A stretch of 64,000 nucleotides of DNA from the NCBI RefSeq assembly GCF_004208525.1, contig NZ_SGIT01000001.1, positions 62,001-126,000 of the forward strand, in the 5' to 3' direction. How positions within the stretch are numbered: position 1 is the stretch's first letter; each line of letters begins with the position of its first letter. The DNA comes from Sphingobacterium corticibacterium (GTDB taxonomy: Bacteria > Bacteroidota > Bacteroidia > Sphingobacteriales > Sphingobacteriaceae). Made by a program: the position numbers and the translations under genes. Under the pieces are notes generated by a model. That model did not search any database. It was given only the letters and a program-made list of their open reading frames with translations, and was not told where the DNA came from. Below, in pieces: positions 16,471 to 24,555 of this stretch.

Positions 16471-18652
16471 TTACTAAATCTGCTGTTTCTTTATGTTCGA
16501 CTTCTGCCATGCGCGTCATAAGCTGCTGTGCGACTTTATGTAAATCTCCTGAAATTTTACTTAAAAACTGTAATTGTTCCGTAATTAATTTGCCATCCTC
16601 ATCCTCATCAGTTACGACTTTAAGGTTTGGAAAGTCCTCATCAGGATCAAACTCCTTTTCCTCGTCGGGAGGAGAAAGCAAGGCAACAGCCTTATGCAGA
16701 TCGGACAGTGCTTTCTTTAATAACCGTACGTGTTCCCGGCTATAAGAGCTAATGTCTGCATGATGGACTTGGACAAGTAGATTTGCAGCGTGGGACGACA
16801 AAATATGGTCGAGAATAACAAATCGGTTGACTTCCTTCGTGTATTTTTGCCGCCATTTGGGTTCGGTTAACATCCGTTGGAAGGTAGAGCCCATATTGGC
16901 AGAGGCAATATATACTTCTTTTCGCGAAAGCTTGTATGCTGTAATGGTTAACTGTTCTCCCGCAAGGATACGGATTGCTTGGGCAAGATAATTGTAATTG
17001 GCAATAAGTAAATTGCGCATGTTATCCCTAAATTGAATACTTTCCCAATTCGGAAAAATAACATAGCTTGAGACAAACGCGATTAATCCACCTAAAAAGG
17101 TGTCAATTACTCGCTCAGTAACCATTTCCAGCGTATCCATGCCGTGGAAACTTAACATGATCAATATATAAGGTGTAATGAACATGACGGCCACAATATA
17201 GTTTAGCCGGAACAGACTGTAACCGCTGAGGAAAAAGAAAATAAGGAATATAAAACGTATTGTCACATCGTCAATTGTAAAAATGACAGCCGCTCCAATA
17301 ATGCCGCCAATCAATGTGCCTATCAATCGTTGCGCATTCCGTTCTTGCGTAGAGCCAAAGCCTGGCTTAAGAATCACCATGATTGTTAACAAGGTCCAGT
17401 AAATCCCGTTGGGACTGAAATTTATGAGGTTAAGCGTGAGATAAGTCCCTGAGAGGACAATCGCCATGCGTAGTGCGTGGCGAAAGGCCGATGACTGTAA
17501 ACTAAGGTTACTTCTAAATTTTTTCCAGTCGATCTGATCTCGTGTGATAAATTGGGAGGCCGAATCTATCTCTTCTTTTGGAATATTAGGCCCTACATTC
17601 GTAGAGTTATAGCTGTATATATTCTCGAGATATTTGATAATGCTTCGGATGTTGATAATAACCTTTTTCAGCGGAATGGTGTTGATGCCTTGCTTATCGA
17701 GTTTCTCCACAGATTCGCGCAGACGATCCATATCGTTTTCGAAGGTGTAAGTAGGTTTGGGTAATTTGTTTGCATTAATCGCATAGGCAATATTATCCAA
17801 CTCATTTGTTACTTTAAGTATCGTATGTTTAAATGGCATCAGTACACCATATTGCCCGTAAGCAGATTTAATCGCATTATAATCGTATTGGGTAGTCAAG
17901 CTTTGTTCAAAAAGATCAACAATATCAGAAAAAACCAACGTGAGATAACGCCCGATTTTAGTCGTATCCTTGATGGAACGTTTGCTTTGAAAAAGTGTGT
18001 CTCGAACTGATTCTTGATGCTTGTTGACTTCCACCTGTTTTTCAATTAACTTGAGGTAGTTCGTGTCAATATCGACATTGGGATCGTAGAAATTCGCTTT
18101 CAGCCGAATATAATCGGCTACATCGCGTATGGATTCCGATAGTTCCTGCTGGGCGATACGATAAGGACGAATCTTTAATGTCCACATACTGATTGCCATA
18201 TACCAAAGGCCTCCGATGATGACGAATAAGAGATGGAGCCATACATTGCCGTCGGTGACCGCATGTTGTACATTAAAGAGCATCAAAAGCGTACACATGG
18301 CTCCAACGGTAGCGGCGCGGGCATTAAAAACCGCAAACATGGCAAAAAAGAAGCTCAATACCGCTATGGCAATGGTGGTTAAGGGTACTGAAAAATTGAT
18401 GGAAACAATAATGAGGTATGTTAAGATACCTAGGCCGATGGTAGATAACATCCCTAATCGGCGATGAGAAGGTGCGCCAGGTGTATCAGACAGACCTATT
18501 AAGAGTGCACCAAAAGAAATTAACGTACCTTCGTTCACGTAGCCTAAATACATGCATACGAGTAGGGGGATGATGCATCCCAATGTAATCATCAATCCTT
18601 CCGCAAAATATTGGCTGTAGAAAAAATGACTAATTTCTTTGGTTCTTTCCAT
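16463..18652 (-). CDS. FUSC (YccS/YhfK-like) membrane protein
   Basis: A 729-residue membrane protein with two clusters of hydrophobic helices separated by a cytoplasmic region: one cluster in the first 170 residues and the second around residues 400-530, followed by a soluble C-terminal domain of about 190 residues. This is the fusaric-acid-resistance-like/YccS layout, associated with export of aromatic acids or other small molecules, though the transport role is often unproven. I chose ATG 18652 (MERTKE); a start 36 nt upstream would run into the -7 box. The next gene, the YpdA-like reductase, overlaps its end by 8 nt. Confidence 0.85.
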   Translation of the reverse strand: MERTKEISHFFYSQYFAEGLMITLGCIIPLLVCMYLGYVNEGTLISFGALLIGLSDTPGAPSHRRLGMLSTIGLGILTYLIIVSINFSVPLTTIAIAVLSFFFAMFAVFNARAATVGAMCTLLMLFNVQHAVTDGNVWLHLLFVIIGGLWYMAISMWTLKIRPYRIAQQELSESIRDVADYIRLKANFYDPNVDIDTNYLKLIEKQVEVNKHQESVRDTLFQSKRSIKDTTKIGRYLTLVFSDIVDLFEQSLTTQYDYNAIKSAYGQYGVLMPFKHTILKVTNELDNIAYAINANKLPKPTYTFENDMDRLRESVEKLDKQGINTIPLKKVIINIRSIIKYLENIYSYNSTNVGPNIPKEEIDSASQFITRDQIDWKKFRSNLSLQSSAFRHALRMAIVLSGTYLTLNLINFSPNGIYWTLLTIMVILKPGFGSTQERNAQRLIGTLIGGIIGAAVIFTIDDVTIRFIFLIFFFLSGYSLFRLNYIVAVMFITPYILIMLSFHGMDTLEMVTERVIDTFLGGLIAFVSSYVIFPNWESIQFRDNMRNLLIANYNYLAQAIRILAGEQLTITAYKLSRKEVYIASANMGSTFQRMLTEPKWRQKYTKEVNRFVILDHILSSHAANLLVQVHHADISSYSREHVRLLKKALSDLHKAVALLSPPDEEKEFDPDEDFPNLKVVTDEDEDGKLITEQLQFLSKISGDLHKVAQQLMTRMAEVEHKETADLVNG

Positions 18653-18668
18653 GGAAAAAAAGTATGAA

Positions 18669-18676
18669 CAAAGATA
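18669..18676 (-). promoter_or_regulatory. -7 box of the FUSC gene
   Basis: The plus strand reads CAAAGATA, i.e. TATCTTTG on the coding strand, 17 bp before the chosen FUSC start; this supports the start at 18652. No clear -33 element is seen. Confidence 0.5.
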
Positions 18677-18835
18677 GTAAAAAATCATCCATGAAACTTT
18701 GTGTTTTTGGTAATGAAAATCATGATTTCATATTTTAATCATACCAAAAAATTGCTTTTGTTGTGAAAAGTGCATATTTTAGTCCGATTCGAAATTTAAT
18801 GTTTTCGAAATCTATAGCATTCCTTAATTTTTAAT

Positions 18836-21409
18836 ATGAAAGTAAGTCAAAAAAAATCTGTTTTTCACAATGAAGTCTTAACGCGCTTTGATTTATATAA
18901 AAGCCTTTTTTTAACGTTACCATTTCAAAGTGTAAAGCATACTGGTACGATTCTTCCTTTTTTTTCCACCCATTGTGAAAAAGGTGTGGAAGCAAAATTA
19001 ACGCCGGAAGATATTATCCAGAGCTTCTTTGGGCAATATGAACAATATGTACAGGAAGAGGATCAAATCGATTTTCTCTTTCGAATTGTCCAGTATATTG
19101 AACGCCAAGTCGTGCTTTTTGATGCGGTGGAAGATTCTGCGTTCCAGTCAGTAGGTAAAGCGGATGATTCTGGTGTTTTGCAATCTCTATTCCGCAGTGC
19201 GCAGGACAATACGGAGCTTAAGAAAACGATTTTAGAGAAATTACATAATTTTTCCGTTAGACTCGTGTTAACGGCACACCCCACGCAGTTTTATCCGGGG
19301 CCGGTGCTCGCTATTATTACAGATCTAATCGATGCATTAAAAAGAAATGACCTACATAATATCCAGTTATTACTACAGCAACTGGGTAAGACTCCGTTTA
19401 TTAATAAAGAAAAGCCCACACCAGTCGACGAGGCTGCCAGTTTAGCGTGGTTTTTAGAGAATGTTTTCTATAAAGTGGCGTCCGAAATCCAATCAAATAT
19501 AGATAGTGAATTGGAAGTGCCTATTGACGATGTAAAACAACTTATTGAGCTGGGATTTTGGCCGGGAGGTGATAGGGATGGAAATCCAAATGTAAACGTA
19601 GAAAGTACCAAAAAGGTAGCCAGCATGTTGCGGACGATTTTATTTCGTTGCTATTATCGTGATTTTCGTTTGGTGAGACGCCGGATAACCTTCCGTGGAA
19701 CACAGAAGTATCTGGATATCCTACAAGATTTATTTTACGACAACAGCTTTAACCCGATAGAAAACCCCACAGATGATACGGCAAAGATATTAGAGAACCT
19801 TCACAATATTAAAGAGGTATTGAACACGATGCACGAGGGGCTTTTTGTGGAGTTGGTAGAAGACTTAATTCGTAAGGTTTCTACTTTCGGCTGTTATTTT
19901 ACAACGTTAGATATTAGGCAGGATAGCAGCGTATTGCGAAAAGCATTTAATTATTTAGTAGAACGTTATCCCGAAACCGGACTTGATCTGAAGGAGGTTA
20001 CAGTCTCTGAAGCTGAAAAAGAAAAACAAATCGCTTTTACCGCCTTGAATTTGGAGGTGGAGAAGGACGCGGATGCGTTGGTCATCGATACGTTAGAGGT
20101 TATTAAATTAATTAAAGACATTCAAAAATCAGGTAGCGAGCGGGCAGCACAACGTTTTATTATCAGTAATTGTCAGCAAGCATCTGATATACTAGGCTTG
20201 ATGCAATTATTCTTATGGTCCGGATGGAAAAAAGATGATCTAACGATTGATTTTGTGCCTTTATTTGAAACGGTTGACGATCTTTCACGGGCAGCTGACG
20301 TCATGCGGAGTTTGTATGCTAATCAAACGTATGCAGAACATATTAAACGTCGCGGAAACAAACAGACCATCATGCTGGGATTTTCCGACAGTACGAAAGA
20401 CGGTGGATACTTAATGGCAAATTGGTCTATCTATCGGGCGAAAATTGAGCTGACGGCTATTGCGCGTGAGTATGATGTTGATTTGGTGTTTTTTGATGGT
20501 CGTGGAGGGCCTCCTGCGCGTGGAGGTGGAAAAACGCAACGTTTTTACGCCTCAATGGGTAAAGAAATTGCAAATGAACATATCCAATTAACCATTCAGG
20601 GACAGACTATTAGTAGCCAATATGGCTCCTTAGAAACGGCAAAATATAATATCGAGCAACTTTTGCAGGCAGGAATTATCTCGGAACTTCAACAGAAAGA
20701 CGGGGATACGTTGACCAATAAGCAAAAAGAAGTGATTGATCAAATGGCGCATCAAAGTCATGATAAGTTTATGTCGCTTCGCAAACATCCACTATTTCTG
20801 AAATATTTGGAAACGTTGAGTCCGTTGAAACAACTAGCAGAGGTTAACATCAGTAGCCGTCCGGTAAAACGAAATTCGGGTAAAGAGTTACGTCTGGAAG
20901 ATTTACGAGCGATCAGTTTTGTGACTTCATGGAGTCAATTAAAACAGAATATTCCGGGATTCTATGGTGTGGGTACCGCTTTACAATGGGCTGAGGAAAA
21001 CAACCTGTGGTCTAATGTCAAGAATTTGTACGAAAATTCAGGTATGTTTAAAACCATGATGGATAACTGTATGATGTCCATGACAAAATCAAATTTTGAT
21101 ATCACGGCATATATGCAATACGACGAAACATTTGGAGATTTTTGGAGTATGCTGCGTGGCGAATTTGAGTTGACAAAGCGATATCTTCTGAAGTTAAGCA
21201 ATTCATCTGTTTTGATGGAGAATTATCCGATAGAACGGGCGTCCGTCTTAGCTAGAGAAAAGATTGTGTTGCCGTTGCTGACGATTCAACACTATGCCAT
21301 TCGGACAATGCTCAACAAGAAGCTTTCGCCAGAACAAGAGGCTGTTTATCGGAAGCTTATTGCTCGGACAATTTATGGTGTCGTAAATGCGGGGCGAAAC
21401 GTTGCTTAA
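18836..21409 (+). CDS. ppc: Phosphoenolpyruvate carboxylase
   Basis: An 857-residue PEP carboxylase, which fixes bicarbonate onto PEP to give oxaloacetate and refills the TCA cycle. Visible signatures are LTAHPTQ with the catalytic His (about residue 145), FWPGGDRDGNPNV, the GFSDSTKDGGYL motif and the glycine-rich FDGRGGPPARGGG loop (about 555-567), and a C-terminus ending in NAGRNVA, a variant of the usual NTG. Length is close to the usual 850-950. The gene is monocistronic with a 183-bp upstream region shared divergently with the FUSC gene. Confidence 0.96.
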   Translation: MKVSQKKSVFHNEVLTRFDLYKSLFLTLPFQSVKHTGTILPFFSTHCEKGVEAKLTPEDIIQSFFGQYEQYVQEEDQIDFLFRIVQYIERQVVLFDAVEDSAFQSVGKADDSGVLQSLFRSAQDNTELKKTILEKLHNFSVRLVLTAHPTQFYPGPVLAIITDLIDALKRNDLHNIQLLLQQLGKTPFINKEKPTPVDEAASLAWFLENVFYKVASEIQSNIDSELEVPIDDVKQLIELGFWPGGDRDGNPNVNVESTKKVASMLRTILFRCYYRDFRLVRRRITFRGTQKYLDILQDLFYDNSFNPIENPTDDTAKILENLHNIKEVLNTMHEGLFVELVEDLIRKVSTFGCYFTTLDIRQDSSVLRKAFNYLVERYPETGLDLKEVTVSEAEKEKQIAFTALNLEVEKDADALVIDTLEVIKLIKDIQKSGSERAAQRFIISNCQQASDILGLMQLFLWSGWKKDDLTIDFVPLFETVDDLSRAADVMRSLYANQTYAEHIKRRGNKQTIMLGFSDSTKDGGYLMANWSIYRAKIELTAIAREYDVDLVFFDGRGGPPARGGGKTQRFYASMGKEIANEHIQLTIQGQTISSQYGSLETAKYNIEQLLQAGIISELQQKDGDTLTNKQKEVIDQMAHQSHDKFMSLRKHPLFLKYLETLSPLKQLAEVNISSRPVKRNSGKELRLEDLRAISFVTSWSQLKQNIPGFYGVGTALQWAEENNLWSNVKNLYENSGMFKTMMDNCMMSMTKSNFDITAYMQYDETFGDFWSMLRGEFELTKRYLLKLSNSSVLMENYPIERASVLAREKIVLPLLTIQHYAIRTMLNKKLSPEQEAVYRKLIARTIYGVVNAGRNVA

Positions 21410-21455
21410 AGCGTAGTAAGTTGTTTATTTTAAATATGGAAGTCGATTATTTTTT

Positions 21456-21463
21456 TATTTTTG
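21456..21463 (+). promoter_or_regulatory. -7 box of the DUF4142-like lipoprotein gene
   Basis: TATTTTTG matches TAnnTTTG and lies 19 bp before the ATG at 21483. Confidence 0.5.
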
Positions 21464-21482
21464 TAGCATAAATAGAAAAGAA

Positions 21483-22106
21483 ATGAAATTAAATACTTTA
21501 TTTGTTGTTGGTGTGTGCGCGAGCACGTTATTCGTGTCCTGTAATCCGAAGACTGCACAAGAGAATCAGTTAAGCTTGACACATACCTCGTTGGTGGACG
21601 GTGATGCCTATCGTTTTTTTCAGCTAGTAGGTGCCAAAGTGGTATATGAAAATGATTATGCTTCTTATGCAGCAAGTGTGGCAGGCTCTTCGCAAGCAAA
21701 GCAACTTGCTGTGAAAACGCAAGAAGTATATAGTTCATTGATTCCGGGATTAGATAGTTTGGCTATCGCGAAACAAATCGATTTTCCAATTAAAGGAGCA
21801 GCGAAATATACAGCATCAAACGAAGTAGAAACCGTTGTAACCGTTCAGGAGGAATTAGCTGAGGATGACGCTGATACAACGGATGTAGAAGAAGTAGCTG
21901 TTTCTCATCAGACTTCTTCATCTTATTCAGATGAGGCGTATATTCAGCATGTACAGCATGAGGCGGCTGTTGTGAAAGAGCAGCTTCAACGTATGACCCG
22001 TAATACGGATAAAGATGTAAGAGCATTTGCAGAGGCTAACCTGGAAAAGGTAGCAGAATTGTTTACGCTTGCAGGCGGTAAGGAAGATGCCCACGCTCAT
22101 CATTAA
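21483..22106 (+). CDS. DUF4142-like lipoprotein
   Basis: A 207-residue exported protein. The N-terminus is a lipoprotein signal with lipobox FVSC (Cys20). The mature part has a helical N-terminal region (about 30-90), an acidic Thr/Glu/Asp-rich linker (about 115-145) and a C-terminal helix pair with YIQHVQHEAAVVKEQLQ and VRAFAEANLEKV, which resembles the ferritin-like DUF4142 helices, ending in a His-rich tail. The function of this family is unknown. It is monocistronic with its own -7 box and a strong terminator. Confidence 0.7.
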   Translation: MKLNTLFVVGVCASTLFVSCNPKTAQENQLSLTHTSLVDGDAYRFFQLVGAKVVYENDYASYAASVAGSSQAKQLAVKTQEVYSSLIPGLDSLAIAKQIDFPIKGAAKYTASNEVETVVTVQEELAEDDADTTDVEEVAVSHQTSSSYSDEAYIQHVQHEAAVVKEQLQRMTRNTDKDVRAFAEANLEKVAELFTLAGGKEDAHAHH

Positions 22107-22133
22107 AATTGTATTTGCCATATAGAACTAGTC

Positions 22134-22164
22134 AAAGGAATGCAGCCAGCTGCATTCCTTTTTT
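22134..22164 (+). terminator. Intrinsic terminator
   Basis: A 12-bp stem AAGGAATGCAGC / GCTGCATTCCTT with a 2-nt gap followed by a T-run, 28 bp after the stop of the DUF4142-like gene. Confidence 0.88.
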
Positions 22165-22252
22165 AATGAAAAGGTGTAGTGTTATTGCGAATACACTTTA
22201 AATTAAGTATATTCGTCATGCCGAATCGAATAGATAAAAAAACTAGCCGTTT

Positions 22253-23149
22253 ATGAATCAAATATTTTTAAAGTTTTTTTCTGTTGTTAAGACACTATCA
22301 CCATGGTGGCGCCTAAAGTTAGGCTTTTATACTGTTTATTTAATTTTTATTCAGACTATGAATACTGATGGAGAATCGGTGGGTGAACGCATTGCCGTTA
22401 ATTTCCTGTTGGGGATAGTTATGATCAGTATAATCGAAGTAAGTCAATATTGTCTTCAGCTATTGTTTTCGTACCGGCGGTATCTGAAAGCACTTTTGGT
22501 AGGAAGTGCAAATTATATAATATTAGCTATAATCGGATATTATATCTTACATGAAAGTGATAACTCCGTTTCGGCACAAATTTGGAATAAGGACATTGAA
22601 CCCTCGTGGCAAATGTTTCTGGGGAACTTTAGCAAATTTTATTTGACTTTTGTTAAATATGCAGTCATTCTAACGCTTTTAAGGCAGGTGTTATCTTTTG
22701 ATCGAATAAACGTTCATGAAGGAAAACGAATAGGATCGATGGTTGATAAGGACAATCAAGGAACTGGCGAGGTACCCACAGAACGTCCGAACCAATTTGA
22801 GTTTTTTTTTGACGGTCATCGCACAATGAAATTTAAAGCAGGAAAAGAAGCGTATCTTATCGATATATCGACCATAGTATATTTGGAAGTTAAGGACGAG
22901 ATAACGACTATTTATAGAGTGAGTGGTGCTCCTTTAGAAGTTAAAGTGCCATTGTCTAAGTTCCAGGAAAAGCTCCCCGAGGACAGATTCTTCCGAATAC
23001 ATAAAAGTAGGATCATAGCCATCCGCTATTTTCTATATGAAACGAATGGACATGTTTGTATGAATTATTATGAAAAGAAACAATTGAAGCTAGGGAGTCA
23101 GAAAAGATATCCGCAATATAAAGCGTGGAAAGAACACAATTTATTATAA
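22253..23149 (+). CDS. Membrane-anchored LytTR transcriptional regulator
   Basis: A 298-residue protein with about four transmembrane helices in the first 145 residues (hydrophobic stretches near 22-35, 50-75, 84-102 and 125-143) and a C-terminal LytTR DNA-binding domain (about 198-295), seen from FKAGKEAYLIDISTIVYLEV, the RFFRIHKSRIIA motif and the closing KLGSQKRYPQYKAW segment. There is no receiver domain and no kinase neighbour, so it is an orphan, possibly sensing a membrane signal directly. This layout is common in Bacteroidota but its signals are unknown. Confidence 0.85.
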   Translation: MNQIFLKFFSVVKTLSPWWRLKLGFYTVYLIFIQTMNTDGESVGERIAVNFLLGIVMISIIEVSQYCLQLLFSYRRYLKALLVGSANYIILAIIGYYILHESDNSVSAQIWNKDIEPSWQMFLGNFSKFYLTFVKYAVILTLLRQVLSFDRINVHEGKRIGSMVDKDNQGTGEVPTERPNQFEFFFDGHRTMKFKAGKEAYLIDISTIVYLEVKDEITTIYRVSGAPLEVKVPLSKFQEKLPEDRFFRIHKSRIIAIRYFLYETNGHVCMNYYEKKQLKLGSQKRYPQYKAWKEHNLL

Positions 23150-23153
23150 AATA

Positions 23154-23193
23154 TATAAAAAAAGGTTTTCAAACGGGGAGAATGAAAACCTTT
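23154..23193 (-). terminator. Intrinsic terminator of the META-domain gene
   Basis: An 11-bp stem, AAAGGTTTTCA (23161-23171) with TGAAAACCTTT (23183-23193), lies beside an A-run at 23154-23160. Read on the minus strand this is a hairpin followed by seven T, about 80 nt after the META gene stop. Confidence 0.7.
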
Positions 23194-23274
23194 AGCTAAC
23201 CAATTATAAACCTAAATTATGATGATGCAAATATAGTATGCTTTTTACACTTATGCAAATTTTTTTAAAAAAAA

Positions 23275-23760
23275 TTATTCGTCTGTTTTTATTAAGGTAG
23301 CTAGCACTTCATTGTCACCTTTGCTAAACGTCAGTATATCACCATTGACGTTGTATTGTTGGGCGTCTTTTAGCACTTCGATAAACCGTGTTTCTATATC
23401 CAGATTTGGGCAGGCCATTTGTGTAGCGGTGATATCAGAAATGGTAATCCCGTTGTTTTCTTTGAATTCAACCTGTCCACCCATGCTGTTACATCCACCA
23501 TTGCCAGAAACTTTACTGTCTTCATGGAATACGAGATGAGGTTTTTGTGGAAATGTCGTATCCAATGTGATCGGGCTTCCGTTTAATTCGGTAAGCCTCC
23601 AGTTTTTACCGTATAAATCATTAACGGATGTTGATGTTGGAGACGGAGATGGATTTTCCATCTGCTGGTTTTCCTTGTTTTCTTCGGTATTTTTGTTGTT
23701 TGCATTATTGCACCCTACAATTACGCAGGCTAGTGCAATAGAATAAAATAGTTTCTTCAT
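23275..23760 (-). CDS. META-domain lipoprotein (HslJ-like)
   Basis: A 161-residue lipoprotein: signal sequence with lipobox IVGC (Cys17), an Asn/Glu/Pro/Ser-rich linker to residue 47, then a META domain (about 50-155) recognised from NWRLTELNGSPI, GNGGCNSMGG and the SDITATQMACP strand ending in FIEVLKDAQQY. The E. coli relative HslJ is linked to novobiocin tolerance and heat shock; the biochemical role of META domains is not settled. It is anchored presumably at the outer membrane and is monocistronic. Confidence 0.88.
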   Translation of the reverse strand: MKKLFYSIALACVIVGCNNANNKNTEENKENQQMENPSPSPTSTSVNDLYGKNWRLTELNGSPITLDTTFPQKPHLVFHEDSKVSGNGGCNSMGGQVEFKENNGITISDITATQMACPNLDIETRFIEVLKDAQQYNVNGDILTFSKGDNEVLATLIKTDE

Positions 23761-23904
23761 GTTTTTTTGTTTTATGTTAGCTATTTTTTAACAAAAAATC
23801 GACCATTGCCCATTTTTCTAAATTATTTTATATTGGTAATATAACTACGATACTTTCATATTGTTTTGCATACGTTAAAAAAACTGGATGAGGAATAGTT
23901 GTTA

Positions 23905-24555
23905 CTAACGAATACAAAAAATATCGTTTTCGTGAAAAGCGTAACGAATAGCGTTAATCGTGGTTGATTTGATATCGAAACCGGTAAACAGACTGAAAGC
24001 CGGCAAAATAATTTGTTGTGCGGAGACGACAAAGCAAGGAAAGGTCATCGTTCTTTTCGTAGGCATTCGCACACTAACGCCCGGATGTATGTGTCCGCTA
24101 ACGGTGTGTATGTTGGCGGCAGAAGAAGCCTGATGTGTAAAACAAATGTTGTCTAAACGCCAATTTTGATAGATTTCTTGGATACCCAGTTTTTTCCATC
24201 GTTCATCAGCGAAGCGATCATGATTTCCCTTGATCAAAATAAATTTGATGTGCGGAAACTTGGCGATGAACTGCCGTAATAGATCGACTTCCGTGTTAGC
24301 ACCCGCATGAATTAAATCGCCTACAATAATGACTTGTTTAACAGGGAAATAATGTATCAATTGTTCCAAACGTTGCAAATCCTGCAACGTTACCTGTGTG
24401 GGAAGGGCAATACCATTTTTTCTAAAATGTGCCGCTTTACCCAAGTGCAAATCAGAAAGAATAAGTGTATGGTGCTTTTCCCAAAACAACACACGTTGAT
24501 TTGTCAATGTCAATGATGTATCGGAAAAAGATATGTCTTGCGTAATAATATTCAT
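23905..24555 (-). CDS. pdeM: Ligase-associated metallophosphoesterase PdeM
   Basis: A 216-residue calcineurin-like phosphoesterase. Metal-binding motifs appear in order: SDLHLGKAAHFRKNG, GDLIHAG, KGNHD and SGHIHPG. I chose the ATG at 24555, which overlaps the helicase stop as ATGA; a start at 24579 would overlap the helicase by 28 nt. The family (ligase-associated DNA damage response endonuclease PdeM) is found with the helicase, ligase and exonuclease genes that precede it here, and it is thought to cut or trim nucleic acids in a repair pathway. Confidence 0.9.
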   Translation of the reverse strand: MNIITQDISFSDTSLTLTNQRVLFWEKHHTLILSDLHLGKAAHFRKNGIALPTQVTLQDLQRLEQLIHYFPVKQVIIVGDLIHAGANTEVDLLRQFIAKFPHIKFILIKGNHDRFADERWKKLGIQEIYQNWRLDNICFTHQASSAANIHTVSGHIHPGVSVRMPTKRTMTFPCFVVSAQQIILPAFSLFTGFDIKSTTINAIRYAFHENDIFCIR